From positions 1 through 33,541 of the forward strand of contig CABIYO010000025.1 of NCBI GenBank assembly GCA_902362975.1: a stretch of DNA of 33,541 nt, written 5' to 3'. Of the stretch, positions 17,336-27,075 are shown in pieces. This DNA comes from Caryophanales bacterium (GTDB taxonomy: Bacteria; Bacillota; Bacilli; Exiguobacteriales; Exiguobacteriaceae). Under the pieces are notes generated by a model that saw only the letters and a list, made by a program, of their open reading frames with translations, was not told the DNA's origin and searched no databases. The translations under genes were made by a program, and so were the position numbers. Every line of letters starts with the position of its first letter. Within the stretch, counting starts at the first letter, position 1.

Positions 17336-18088
17336 ATGCGTAAACCGATTATTGCAGGTAACTGGAAAATGAACAAAACACTCTCGGAAGCTGTTGCTTT
17401 CGTTGAGGAAGTAAAAAACAACATCCCATCTACTGATAAAGTAGATGCAGCGATTTGTGCTCCGGCACTTTTCCTCGCACCGATGGTAGAAGCAGCTAAA
17501 GGGTCAAACTTGAAGCTCGGTGCACAAAACATGTACGACAAAGATAGCGGTGCCTATACTGGCGAAATCAGCCCAGTGATGCTCGCTGACCTCGGCGTGA
17601 CTTACGTCATCCTTGGTCACTCAGAACGTCGCGAGTACTTCGGTGAATCAGATGCGTTCATCAACAGCAAAACGAAAAAAGCGTTCGAACACGGTCTTAC
17701 GCCAATCGTTTGTGTCGGTGAAACACTCGAGGAGCGCGAAGGCGGCAAGTTCGAAGAAGTCATCAAAACACAGGTCGAAGGCGGCCTCGCTGACCTCTCT
17801 GCTGACCAAGTCAAACAACTCGTCATTGCGTACGAGCCAGTTTGGGCAATCGGTACAGGGAAATCAGCGGATGAAGCTGACGCACAAAGCTCTTGTAAAT
17901 ATGTTCGCGACGTGGTGAAAGGTCTTTACGGTGAAGACGTGGCGGCTGCAGTACGCATCCAGTACGGTGGATCTGTAAAACCAGAGAACATCAAAGAGTA
18001 TATGGCACAGGAAGATATCGACGGTGCACTCGTCGGCGGTGCTTCACTTGAAGCCGCTTCGTTCCTCAAATTGTTGGAGGCGATTTAA
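17336..18088 (+). CDS. tpiA: Triosephosphate isomerase
   Basis: 250 residues. Interconverts dihydroxyacetone phosphate and glyceraldehyde 3-phosphate. Asn9 and Lys11 in AGNWKMN, electrophile His95 in GHSERR, catalytic Glu167 in [11 protein letters not shown] with the mobile lid loop, and phosphate-binding [16 protein letters not shown] precedes the ATG. Its stop abuts the gpmI start with no gap. Confidence 0.98.
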   Translation: MRKPIIAGNWKMNKTLSEAVAFVEEVKNNIPSTDKVDAAICAPALFLAPMVEAAKGSNLKLGAQNMYDKDSGAYTGEISPVMLADLGVTYVILGHSERREYFGESDAFINSKTKKAFEHGLTPIVCVGETLEEREGGKFEEVIKTQVEGGLADLSADQVKQLVIAYEPVWAIGTGKSADEADAQSSCKYVRDVVKGLYGEDVAAAVRIQYGGSVKPENIKEYMAQEDIDGALVGGASLEAASFLKLLEAI

Positions 18089-19627
18089 ATGGCTAGACCA
18101 GTAGCACTCATCATTTTAGATGGTTTCGGGATGCGTGACGAATCGTTCGGAAACGCTATCATGGCTGCAAACAAACCGAACTTCGATCGCTACTGGGAGC
18201 GGTATCCACATACGCTCTTAAACGCAAAAGGCGAGTACGTCGGTCTTCCAGAAGGACAGATGGGGAACTCAGAAGTCGGTCACTTGAACATCGGTGCCGG
18301 TCGAGTCGTCTATCAGTCACTCTCACGCGTGAACAACGCAATCAAAGATCGTTCGTTATTCGACCGTCAGGCGATGAACCATTTGGCAGGACATGTGAAG
18401 AAACATGACTCGAGTCTCCATATCATGGGCCTCGTTTCAGATGGTGGGATTCACTCGCACATCAATCACATGTTTGCCATCGTTGAGTTCGCAAAACTCC
18501 AGGGCATCGAAAAAGTGTACATTCACGCCTTCACGGACGGCCGTGACTGTGATCCGAAATCAGGAGTTGGTTTCCTCAAGCAAACAGAAGAAAAACTCGC
18601 TGAACTCGGTATCGGTCAAGTCGCTAGCGTGTCTGGTCGCTACTATGCCATGGACCGCGACAACCGTTGGGAGCGCATCGAGAAAGTATACGACGTCCTC
18701 GTAAACGGTAAAGGCGAAGTCGGAACGGACCCAGTCGAAGTTCTTAAGAAGTCTTACGAGAACGGTTTGACGGATGAGTTTGTGTTACCAACTGTCATCG
18801 AAAAAGATGGCAAGCCGGTCGCGACAATCCAGGACAACGATGCCATCATGTTCTTCAACTTCCGACCGGACCGGGCGATCCAACTCGCGAAAGTGTTCAA
18901 AGAGAAAGGCGGCTTCAAAGGCTTCGAACTCTCAAGCAAACATCCAGAGAACATCTTGCTCGTCTCGATGACGAAGTACTCAGATGATATCGACACGGAT
19001 ATCGTGTTCCCACCGGAAGATTTGAAAAACACACTCGGGGAAACGCTCTCTGCACAAGGGTACAAACAACTCCGTGCTGCAGAAACAGAGAAGTACCCAC
19101 ACGTCACGTTCTTCTTGAACGGACAAAAAGAACAACCATTTGAAGGTGAGGATCGTCTCCTTGTCCCTTCACCGAAAGTCGCGACGTACGACTTGAAACC
19201 AGAAATGAGTGCGTATGAACTCACAGACGGCTTGCTCGAGCGTATCGAGTCAGATGATTATGATGCATACATCATCAACTTCGCAAACCCGGATATGGTT
19301 GGTCACTCAGGGAAGCTTGAGCCGACGAAGAAAGCGATCGAAGCGGTCGACGAATGCCTCGGTAAAGTAGTGGACGCATTACTTGCTAAAGGTGGCGTGG
19401 CGATCATCACAGCGGACCACGGGAACGCGGACATCGTCACGAACCCTGACGGCTCACCGATGACGGCGCACACGACGGAACCTGTTCCATGTATCGTCAC
19501 AAAAGAGGGAGTCGAACTGAAACCAGTTCTCGACGGCGCACTTTGCGACCTCGCCCCAACGTTCCTTCACCTTCTCGGTGGAGAGCAACCAGCTGAAATG
19601 ACTGGTTCGTCAATCGTTACAAAATAA
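18089..19627 (+). CDS. gpmI: 2,3-bisphosphoglycerate-independent phosphoglycerate mutase
   Basis: 512 residues. Mn2+-dependent, alkaline phosphatase fold; isomerises 3- and 2-phosphoglycerate. Metal-binding Asp11 (ILDGFG), phosphorylated Ser61 (GQMGNSEVGH), substrate loop FTDGRD, FNFRPDRA, and the C-terminal metal site TADHGNAD. GGAGG inside the end of tpiA serves as ribosome binding site, so translation is probably coupled. Confidence 0.98.
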   Translation: MARPVALIILDGFGMRDESFGNAIMAANKPNFDRYWERYPHTLLNAKGEYVGLPEGQMGNSEVGHLNIGAGRVVYQSLSRVNNAIKDRSLFDRQAMNHLAGHVKKHDSSLHIMGLVSDGGIHSHINHMFAIVEFAKLQGIEKVYIHAFTDGRDCDPKSGVGFLKQTEEKLAELGIGQVASVSGRYYAMDRDNRWERIEKVYDVLVNGKGEVGTDPVEVLKKSYENGLTDEFVLPTVIEKDGKPVATIQDNDAIMFFNFRPDRAIQLAKVFKEKGGFKGFELSSKHPENILLVSMTKYSDDIDTDIVFPPEDLKNTLGETLSAQGYKQLRAAETEKYPHVTFFLNGQKEQPFEGEDRLLVPSPKVATYDLKPEMSAYELTDGLLERIESDDYDAYIINFANPDMVGHSGKLEPTKKAIEAVDECLGKVVDALLAKGGVAIITADHGNADIVTNPDGSPMTAHTTEPVPCIVTKEGVELKPVLDGALCDLAPTFLHLLGGEQPAEMTGSSIVTK

Positions 19628-20956
<1,329 letters not shown>

Positions 20957-20970
20957 TTGATTGATTGTTT

Positions 20971-20999
20971 CAGGCTCGCCAATCGGCGGGCCTGTTTTT
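20971..20999 (+). terminator. Terminator of the glycolytic operon
   Basis: CAGGCTCGCC (20971-20980) pairs with GGCGGGCCTG (20985-20994) around AATC, with one G-U pair, then TTTTT. Confidence 0.93.
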
Positions 21000-21050
21000 G
21001 TGTGTGTGGAATATCCGTTTAATCAACGGTGGAATAGCTGATTGGTCGTC

Positions 21051-21174
21051 TATCCGTCTTTGCGGCACCGATGCTTTCTTCAGGCAATCCACGGAGCCTC
21101 CTCGCGCTTATGCGCTTGCGGGGTCTCCGCGAGATTGCTTTCCTGCAAAAGTCACGGTGCCGCTTGGACGGATA
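21051..21174. repeat. Large nested palindromic element, nature unknown
   Basis: TATCCGTC (21051-21058) is the exact complement of GACGGATA (21167-21174). After a 3x3 internal loop, GCGGCACCG (21062-21070) is the exact complement of CGGTGCCGC (21155-21163). Further in, CAGG (21081-21084) and CCTG (21142-21145), then CAAT/ATTG, then CGGAG (21092-21096) with CTCCG (21125-21129), and finally GCGC-TTAT-GCGC (21104-21115). The whole folds as one long interrupted hairpin about 124 nt long. An outer GATTG (21040-21044)/CAATC (21175-21179) pair may extend it. It fills most of the 305-bp gap between eno and the next gene, has no coding frame with a ribosome binding site, and has no T run at its end. 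It could be a miniature mobile element, an interspersed repeat of the genus, or a structured RNA. Confidence 0.6.
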
Positions 21175-21261
21175 CAATCGCTCTTTGTCGGACCTTTTCG
21201 TCATCGACACCCTGTGTTGCTGTATACTGAATGTGACTGACAAAAAGTAGGGGGAGATTGG

Positions 21262-22059
21262 ATGAGTCAATCGAATGAGCAAGAAAAAAGGTTGAGCGGT
21301 GGGAACGTGTCAACCGTCTATAAAAAGGGGAATTACGTCTATCGCACTCAAAAGGAAGGTAGCGAGCGTATTCATCGATGGTTACGTCACTTGGAGGCAA
21401 AGCAACTTTCTGGAGTGCCGCGTTTTATTGGAATCGATGATCGAGGAAGAGAAGTGTTAACTTACTTGGAAGGAGAAACCGCAGACTATCCGTTGAAGTC
21501 TTACATGTGGTCCGATGAGGCGATTCAGGATGTTGCACGACTAATGAGACGTATACATGATGCGTCGACAGATTTTGAGTGGTCGTCAGATTGGTCACCG
21601 ATTGACAACACGCCTCAACCGCTAGAGGTCATCTGTCATAACGATTTCGCCGTCTACAATACGATTTTCCATGAAGGAAAAGTGGCGGGAGTCATCGACT
21701 TTGATTTGGCCGCACCGGGACCGCGGGCTTGGGATATCGTCTATGCCCTTTATACGTTCGTTCCGCTCAGTCGTCGCCATCAAGTTGAAACAGGGGAAGT
21801 GATCTATTATGATGCCGATCGAGACGATGCGATCTATAACAAGCGGGTATCGTTGTTTCTCGAAGCCTATGGTTGGGAGCAAGCGGAGGTAGACTTGTTC
21901 GACATGTTGCAACGACGCATCGAAGCGCTCTGTCTGTTGATGAAACGAAAAGCCGCGGAAGGAGACGTCGCCTTCCAAAAGATGATTGACGAAGGACATT
22001 ACGATCATTACCAAGAGGAACTTCAGTTTATTCGAACGCATGGACAGAAGTGGTTCTGA
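21262..22059 (+). CDS. APH-family phosphotransferase (kinase fold), substrate unknown
   Basis: 265 residues. The protein-kinase-like fold of aminoglycoside/choline kinases: catalytic loop HNDFAVYN at 126-133 with Asp128 (catalytic base) and Asn133, then metal-binding DFD at 146-148 in VIDFDLAAPGPRAWD. The usual HGD is HND here, as in many Bacillales relatives. Those relatives act on small alcohols; resistance to an aminoglycoside cannot be claimed from sequence. AGGGGGAG is at the right distance from the ATG. It stands alone between the palindromic element and the 30-residue peptide gene. Confidence 0.85.
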   Translation: MSQSNEQEKRLSGGNVSTVYKKGNYVYRTQKEGSERIHRWLRHLEAKQLSGVPRFIGIDDRGREVLTYLEGETADYPLKSYMWSDEAIQDVARLMRRIHDASTDFEWSSDWSPIDNTPQPLEVICHNDFAVYNTIFHEGKVAGVIDFDLAAPGPRAWDIVYALYTFVPLSRRHQVETGEVIYYDADRDDAIYNKRVSLFLEAYGWEQAEVDLFDMLQRRIEALCLLMKRKAAEGDVAFQKMIDEGHYDHYQEELQFIRTHGQKWF

Positions 22060-22113
22060 AACAATCTGAAGCGGGAATATAGAAAATGAAGCATGAATGG
22101 GGAGGCGATTTTC

Positions 22114-22206
22114 GTGATGATGCTCGGATTTCTTTTCTTGGTACTGCTCATTGGATTCGGCATTTGGTACTATCTCAAATCGCACCGGAATGACGATTGG
22201 TCATGA
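22114..22206 (+). CDS. 30-residue single-span membrane peptide
   Basis: A frame too short for most gene callers: GTG at 22114 (in-frame ATG at 22117 and 22120), stop TGA at 22204-22206. GGGGAGG at 22099-22105 is 8 nt from the GTG. The peptide has one hydrophobic span (LGFLFLVLLIGFGIWYYL) and a short polar tail KSHRNDDWS. The stop codon lies in the left arm of a terminator, a compact arrangement that supports a real gene. Function unknown; it could be a membrane-complex subunit or regulator. Confidence 0.55.
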   Translation: MMMLGFLFLVLLIGFGIWYYLKSHRNDDWS

Positions 22207-22232
22207 CAAGATTGTCATGACCTCTCTTTTTT
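22199..22232 (+). terminator. Terminator after the membrane peptide
   Basis: Perfect 10-bp stem GGTCATGACA (22199-22208) and TGTCATGACC (22213-22222), loop AGAT, then TCTCTTTTTT. Confidence 0.93.
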
Positions 22233-22260
22233 GTCAGTTTGCACAAAATTTGGGTATACT
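22231..22260 (+). promoter_or_regulatory. Promoter of galU
   Basis: TTGTCA (22231-22236), 18 nt, TATACT (22255-22260), starting in the tail of the preceding terminator. Confidence 0.6.
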
Positions 22261-22291
22261 CTCTACATAACGAATAAAGGGGACCATGCTT

Positions 22292-23173
22292 ATGACACGA
22301 GTACGAAAAGCCATCATCCCAGCCGCCGGTCTCGGCACCCGCTTCCTTCCCGCCACGAAAGCCATGCCGAAAGAAATGTTGCCGATTGTCAACAAGCCGA
22401 CGATCCAGTTCATCGTCGAGGAAGCCGTCGCTTCAGGCATCGAGGATATCATCATCGTCACGGGGAAGAACAAACGAGCGATTGAAGACCATTTCGACCG
22501 TGCGCTCGAACTGGAACAGAACCTCGAATCGAAAGGGAAGACGCGCTTGCTCGAATCGGTCCGACACTCCTCGAACTTGGCGGACATTCACTACATACGT
22601 CAACAGGAGCCGAAAGGTCTTGGTCATGCGATCTGGTGCGCCCGGAAGTTTATCGGGGACGAGCCGTTCGCCGTCTTGCTCGGGGACGATATCATCGAAT
22701 CCGACGTGCCGGCGACGAAGCAGTTGATTGACCAATATGAGGCGCACGAACGTTCAATCATCGGGGTGCAGCGTGTCCCGTATGAAATGACGAACCGATA
22801 TGGTATAATTGACCCGCTTGCCGTCGAAGGAAAGCTCATCCCGGTGCGGACGTTCGTCGAGAAACCGCCCGTCGATGAGGCCCCGTCGAACTTTGCCATC
22901 CTCGGTCGCTACATCTTGAAACCGGACGTCTTTGAGGCGTTATCGGGGCAAGAGGTTGGAGCCGGTGGCGAGATTCAATTGACGGATGCGATCGCACGCT
23001 TGAATGAAGCGCAGACGGTCTTCGCCTACGAATTTGACGGTCGACGTTACGACGTCGGAGAGCCGATCGGGTTCGTCGAGACGACGATTTGCCACGCGCT
23101 CAGCGATCCTGATTTAAAAGATGACGTCCATGCCTTATTGAAACGGCTCGTGGACGAACTTGATCAACAGTAA
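22292..23173 (+). CDS. galU: UTP-glucose-1-phosphate uridylyltransferase
   Basis: About 293 residues. Makes UDP-glucose from UTP and glucose 1-phosphate; in Bacillales the product feeds glycolipid, teichoic acid glucosylation and exopolysaccharide. The nucleotide-binding start [20 protein letters not shown] is complete, and the residues [13 protein letters not shown] and VEKPP follow as in GtaB/GalU. Two ATG codons: AAAGGGG is 3 nt from that at 22286 and 9 nt from that at 22292; the second is preferred. Two glycosyltransferase genes follow closely, which supports a surface-glycan role. Confidence 0.95.
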   Translation: MTRVRKAIIPAAGLGTRFLPATKAMPKEMLPIVNKPTIQFIVEEAVASGIEDIIIVTGKNKRAIEDHFDRALELEQNLESKGKTRLLESVRHSSNLADIHYIRQQEPKGLGHAIWCARKFIGDEPFAVLLGDDIIESDVPATKQLIDQYEAHERSIIGVQRVPYEMTNRYGIIDPLAVEGKLIPVRTFVEKPPVDEAPSNFAILGRYILKPDVFEALSGQEVGAGGEIQLTDAIARLNEAQTVFAYEFDGRRYDVGEPIGFVETTICHALSDPDLKDDVHALLKRLVDELDQQ

Positions 23174-23185
23174 GGTGTGTTATTT

Positions 23186-24403
23186 TTGAAAACAATGCTT
23201 ATGGTGTGTCAAAACTATTATCCGGAGATCGGCAGTGCCGGCAACCGGATGCAAAACATTACGCATTTGATGAAGCAGCGCGGGTATGAAGTCGAGGTCA
23301 TCACGGCTGCCCCTTCGTATCCGAACTTTGATATGTATCAGGACGACCGCTTCTGGAACGACCGGGAGTTGAACGACCAACCGTTCATCAAGCGACTCAT
23401 CACGAAGAAACGGAAACATACGTCTAACATGGTCAGTCGTCTATTCCTATTCCTCGAACAGATGGTCAAAGGGATCCGGGAAGTCCGTAAGCTCGAATTG
23501 AAGCCAGACGTCGTCTTTGCGACGACCCCTTCTTTTTTTATGGCGTTTGTCGGTGCTTATGCGAAACGAAAGTATCGCATCCCGTTCATCTTGGACGTCC
23601 GTGACCTTTGGCCAGAGTCGGTGAAAGGGGTCGGTGTCTTCAAGTACGATTGGGTGCTCACGCCGGCTTTTTGGATGGAGAAACGACTGTATCGTGTCGC
23701 CGATGAAGTCATCATCAACTCGGAAGGGTTCCGCAGCTATCTTCGTCAGCGTGGTGTACCGAACGAGAAGATTCACTACATGCCGAACTCGATTCGGGAA
23801 GCGGAGCGCACGCTCGAGCGGACGATCCCACCGGACGACCGGATGGAGATCTTATACGCCGGGAACATGGGCCTTGCCCAGGATGTGTCCCTATTACTCG
23901 AACTTGCCGAACGATTCCGAGACGAGCCACGGATCCATTTCAAATTGATCGGCTACGGCTATCGGAAAGAAGAATTGAAGCAGACGATCAAAGACCGTGG
24001 CTTCCAAAACTTCTTGTTCCTCGAGGCGATGCCACGGACGGAAGCGTTCCAGGCGATTAAAAATGCGGATGTTGCATTCGTCAGTCTGATCGAGCAAGAA
24101 GTGTTTGATACGGTCATCCCTGGGAAACTCATCGACTATATGGCGGTCGGCAAACCGATTGTCGCAGCAGTGTCAGGCCATGCGGCGAATGTCATTGAAG
24201 CGGCGGAAGTCGGCTACGTGTCACGGAAACGTGACATCGATGAGATCGAGCGGATTCTGCGGAAGCTCCTCGACCGACCGGATTTACGGGAGGCACTCGG
24301 GGCGAACGGGATTCGTTACGTCAAAGAGAATTTATGTTGGGAAGAGAATATCGACGTGTTAGATCAAGTCGTACAACAGTTAGTGATGGAGGAAACACGA
24401 TGA
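23186..24403 (+). CDS. Glycosyltransferase family 4
   Basis: About 405 residues, GT-B fold. N-terminal acceptor domain opens with a Rossmann strand and YYPEIGSAGNRM, like WbuB-type enzymes; the C-terminal nucleotide-sugar domain starts near YAGNMGLAQD and has the EX7E-like LIEQEVFDTVIPGKLIDYMA. The donor and acceptor are unknown, but galU directly upstream makes UDP-glucose a candidate. The start is uncertain: GTG 23177, TTG 23186 and ATG 23195 are in frame; AAGGTG at 23173-23178 best fits the TTG. It ends in ATGA overlap with the next gene. Confidence 0.85.
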   Translation: MKTMLMVCQNYYPEIGSAGNRMQNITHLMKQRGYEVEVITAAPSYPNFDMYQDDRFWNDRELNDQPFIKRLITKKRKHTSNMVSRLFLFLEQMVKGIREVRKLELKPDVVFATTPSFFMAFVGAYAKRKYRIPFILDVRDLWPESVKGVGVFKYDWVLTPAFWMEKRLYRVADEVIINSEGFRSYLRQRGVPNEKIHYMPNSIREAERTLERTIPPDDRMEILYAGNMGLAQDVSLLLELAERFRDEPRIHFKLIGYGYRKEELKQTIKDRGFQNFLFLEAMPRTEAFQAIKNADVAFVSLIEQEVFDTVIPGKLIDYMAVGKPIVAAVSGHAANVIEAAEVGYVSRKRDIDEIERILRKLLDRPDLREALGANGIRYVKENLCWEENIDVLDQVVQQLVMEETR

Positions 24404-25740
24404 AGTCAGTATGTATGTTTGTATGGAACCATTTTACGAATGATGCGCGCGTCCTTCGTGAGTGCTCGGCACTCGCCGAGGCAGGCTATGAAGTCGATTT
24501 GATCGCGCTTCAAGATCCGAAAAATAAAGAGCTCCCAAAAGAAGAGATGCGTCCGGAAGGCTTCCGCGTCATCCGCGTGAAGCGTCAACCTTCGATTCTC
24601 GTCAACGCGCTCAAGTTCGCGAAGAAGACGGTTCAATGGGTGAGCGAGAAACGGACCCGCCAGATTGGTGCAGGACTCGTCGGTGCCGGGTTGTTCCTAC
24701 TCGCGCCGATCACGATGCTCGCGCTCGGGGCGGCCGTTGGGACGGTCTTGTTGCCGCAAGTGCGTAAGCAAATCGTCAACGCGAGTGCGATGCTCGAGAT
24801 GGTGTTCGCTTCGACGAAAAAATCGTATGACTTTTATCATGCGAACGATTTGAACACGCTCCCACAGGCACTCCTTGCCGGGAAAGTGTTCAACAAAGGG
24901 CGGATCGTCTACGACTCGCACGAGGTACAGACGGACCGTACGGGTTACGGCTATATCCAGAGTAACCTTGAAGGGTGGCTCTTGCCGTTCGTCGATACGA
25001 TGATGGTTGAGAACCATACGCGTGCGGCGCACAATGAAGAGTTGTACGGATTCTATCCGTACGTGCTCCACAACTATCCGTTCTACCGTCCGCTCGACTT
25101 CTCGCTTCGTAAGGACTTGCATGCGCTCCTCGACTTACCGAAAGACGAGAAGATCCTCTTGTATCAAGGGGGCATTCAAGCGGGACGCGGTCTCGAACAG
25201 CTCGTGCTCGCGGCGAAAGACTTCAAGGAAGGTACGCTCGTCATGATCGGGGACGGGAAACTCAAACCGACGATTCAACAGTTGATCGAGACGGAAGGGG
25301 TCGGCGACCGCGTCAAGATGATTGACAAAGTACCGGTCGAAGAGTTACCTTACTATACGATGAACGCCTATTTAGGCTTCCAAGTATTGAACAACGTCTG
25401 CTTCAACCACTACTCGGCCTCGTCGAACAAATTGTTCGAGTATTTGATGGCCGAAGTACCGGTCGTCTCATGCGACTTCCCTGAAATCAAACGGGTCGTT
25501 GCGGGGAACGACGTCGGGGTGATCGTCGATTCGCACGATCCACAATCGATCGCGGATGGCGTCAACCGGATGATTGAAGACCAAGAACTCTATGCGCGTG
25601 TCAAAGAGAACACGAAGGCCGCGCGTGAGAAATATAACTGGGATTTGGAAAAAGAGGCACTCTTGAACGTCTACGCGAACGCCGCGGAGCGCAAGTTGCC
25701 GATTATGAAAGACGGTGCGCCAAAGCCAGTACAATCTTAA
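24400..25740 (+). CDS. Glycosyltransferase family 4 with a hydrophobic insertion
   Basis: 446 residues. N-terminal domain (1-85) and C-terminal donor domain (about 240-446, starting near LLYQGGIQAGRGLEQ and containing SNKLFEYLMAEVPVV) are of GT-B type. Between the first and second part of the acceptor domain lies an unusual stretch at 89-119 of Gly, Ala and Leu residues that could form a membrane hairpin, flanked by basic residues. The open frame reaches back to 24334, but GGAGG directly before the ATG at 24400 and overlap (ATGA) with the previous gene set the start. Probably acts at the inner face of the membrane on a lipid-linked glycan; substrate unknown. Confidence 0.85.
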   Translation: MKSVCMFVWNHFTNDARVLRECSALAEAGYEVDLIALQDPKNKELPKEEMRPEGFRVIRVKRQPSILVNALKFAKKTVQWVSEKRTRQIGAGLVGAGLFLLAPITMLALGAAVGTVLLPQVRKQIVNASAMLEMVFASTKKSYDFYHANDLNTLPQALLAGKVFNKGRIVYDSHEVQTDRTGYGYIQSNLEGWLLPFVDTMMVENHTRAAHNEELYGFYPYVLHNYPFYRPLDFSLRKDLHALLDLPKDEKILLYQGGIQAGRGLEQLVLAAKDFKEGTLVMIGDGKLKPTIQQLIETEGVGDRVKMIDKVPVEELPYYTMNAYLGFQVLNNVCFNHYSASSNKLFEYLMAEVPVVSCDFPEIKRVVAGNDVGVIVDSHDPQSIADGVNRMIEDQELYARVKENTKAAREKYNWDLEKEALLNVYANAAERKLPIMKDGAPKPVQS

Positions 25741-25768
25741 GACTGCGACTTTTGCCGCGGTCTTTTTT
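25739..25768 (+). terminator. Terminator of the galU-glycosyltransferase operon
   Basis: AAGACTGCG (25739-25747) pairs with CGCGGTCTT (25756-25764), one G-U pair, followed by T to 25768. The first two bases of the stem are the end of the stop codon. Confidence 0.88.
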
Positions 25769-25787
25769 CTATGGAGGGAGGACATTT

Positions 25788-26675
25788 ATGAAACGTCAAC
25801 AACAACATCTATTACGCCAACAAGTATGGCGCAAGCTACAAACCATCTCGGTGAAGGATATGGCCTGGATTATCGCAGGCTCCTTCATTCTCTCGTTCGG
25901 GGTCAATTACTTCACTGTACCGAACGACTTCTCGGAAGGTGGCCTGCTCGGGGTCACGATCATCCTGTACTACGTATTCGGCTGGGACCTCGGACTCACG
26001 TCGATCATCGGGAACGGGATTCTCTTTATCGTCGGCTATAAGCTGCTCGACCGTCGGACAATGGTCTATTCGGTCATCGCCGTCATCGCGACGTCATTCT
26101 TCCTCAGTCTGACACATGACTGGGGCAGCCCTGCCGAGGACAAACTGCTTGCGGCCGTCTATGCCGGAATCATGATCGGGGTCGGGATCGGTATGGTGCT
26201 CCGTGTCGGCGGGACGACCGGAGGGGGCGTCATCATCGCCCGTCTCATGGAGCGCTATCTCCACTTGAGTGTCGCCGTCTCGATGTTCATCATCGATGCG
26301 ATTGTCGTCGCAACATCTGGCTTTTTCTTAGGGGAACAAGTCGTTCTCTATACGCTCATCGCGATCATCATCGGTTCATGGGTCATCGACCTCGTCGCGG
26401 AAGGTCTCAACATCCGCAAAGCCGTCACAATCATCAGCGACAAGCAAGAAGAGCTCGCTGTCGTCTTGACGGAGACGCTCGGACGCTCGGCGACGATCAT
26501 CCATGGACATGGTTACTACACGAAGCAAGATAAGAACTTGTTGTATATGATCGTCGATAAACGTCAGATTGCGCCACTCAAAAAAATCGTCCAAGTGACG
26601 GACGACCGCGCCTTCGTCGTCATCCACCAGGTGAAGGAAGTCATCGGGGAAGGCTTCAGCTACCCGTCCCGATAA
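25788..26675 (+). CDS. YitT-family membrane protein (DUF161 + DUF2179)
   Basis: 295 residues. About five membrane spans between residues 27 and 200 (AWIIAGSFILSFGVNYF..., with the glycine-rich GGTTGGGVIIARLM motif of the family near 145), then a soluble DUF2179 domain (205-290). The family is common in Bacillota; function is unproven, though several members affect growth or spore properties. The frame is open from 25752, but GGAGGGAGGA at 25773-25782 sets the ATG at 25788. Confidence 0.88.
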   Translation: MKRQQQHLLRQQVWRKLQTISVKDMAWIIAGSFILSFGVNYFTVPNDFSEGGLLGVTIILYYVFGWDLGLTSIIGNGILFIVGYKLLDRRTMVYSVIAVIATSFFLSLTHDWGSPAEDKLLAAVYAGIMIGVGIGMVLRVGGTTGGGVIIARLMERYLHLSVAVSMFIIDAIVVATSGFFLGEQVVLYTLIAIIIGSWVIDLVAEGLNIRKAVTIISDKQEELAVVLTETLGRSATIIHGHGYYTKQDKNLLYMIVDKRQIAPLKKIVQVTDDRAFVVIHQVKEVIGEGFSYPSR

Positions 26676-26707
26676 TTTGAATGCTGGTGTTTTATTGATA
26701 ACTTCTA

Positions 26708-26713
26708 TATAAT
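26708..26713 (+). promoter_or_regulatory. -10 element before secG
   Basis: Consensus TATAAT 36 nt before the secG ATG. The -35 position (about 26685-26690, CTGGTG) is weak. Confidence 0.45.
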
Positions 26714-26748
26714 AAAAGGCGTGTAAATAGAAGGAGGAACTGACTACT

Positions 26749-26973
26749 ATGCAAACGATCGCTACAATCAGCCTACTTGTCGTGGCTGTCTTATTGATTG
26801 TCGTCGTACTGCTCATGTCAGGTCGGTCGCAAGGTCTTGGAGCGATTGCAGGTGGCGCGGAGCAGTTGTTCGGACGCCAGAAAGCACGCGGCTTCGATGC
26901 TGTTTTGAACCGAACTGCAGCTGTACTAGGCACTTTGTTTTTCATTTTAGGATTACTAGTCGCATCATTATGA
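26749..26973 (+). CDS. secG: Protein translocase subunit SecG
   Basis: 74 residues. Two hydrophobic spans (about 4-24 and 52-72) joined by a Gly/Arg-rich loop that contains the family motif GRSQGLGAIAGGAEQLFGRQK. With SecY and SecE it forms the general secretion channel. AAGGAGGAA lies before the ATG. The gene is followed by est and rnr, as in Bacillus (secG-yvaK-rnr). Confidence 0.95.
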   Translation: MQTIATISLLVVAVLLIVVVLLMSGRSQGLGAIAGGAEQLFGRQKARGFDAVLNRTAAVLGTLFFILGLLVASL

Positions 26974-26980
26974 TGATAAG

Positions 26981-27026
26981 GCTGATCGTTCTCGATTTTC
27001 ACGTGAGGCGGTCGGCTTTTGTTTTT
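26981..27026 (+). terminator. Weak terminator after secG
   Basis: GCTGATCG (26981-26988) pairs with CGGTCGGC (27009-27016) with two G-U pairs, followed by TTTTGTTTTTT. The large loop (20 nt) makes it weaker than the others; some reading into est is likely. Confidence 0.6.
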
Positions 27027-27075
27027 TCGATTTATTTTTTGGGAATAATGTAGATACGAGGAGATGACAGATAAA

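Noticed and set aside
21262..22059. Aminoglycoside resistance gene
   Set aside because: The fold is shared by many small-molecule kinases; the HND variant and chromosomal context give no support for drug resistance.
21622..22185. 187-codon minus-strand frame over the phosphotransferase gene
   Set aside because: Antisense to a gene with intact kinase motifs and a ribosome binding site; no start signal of its own.
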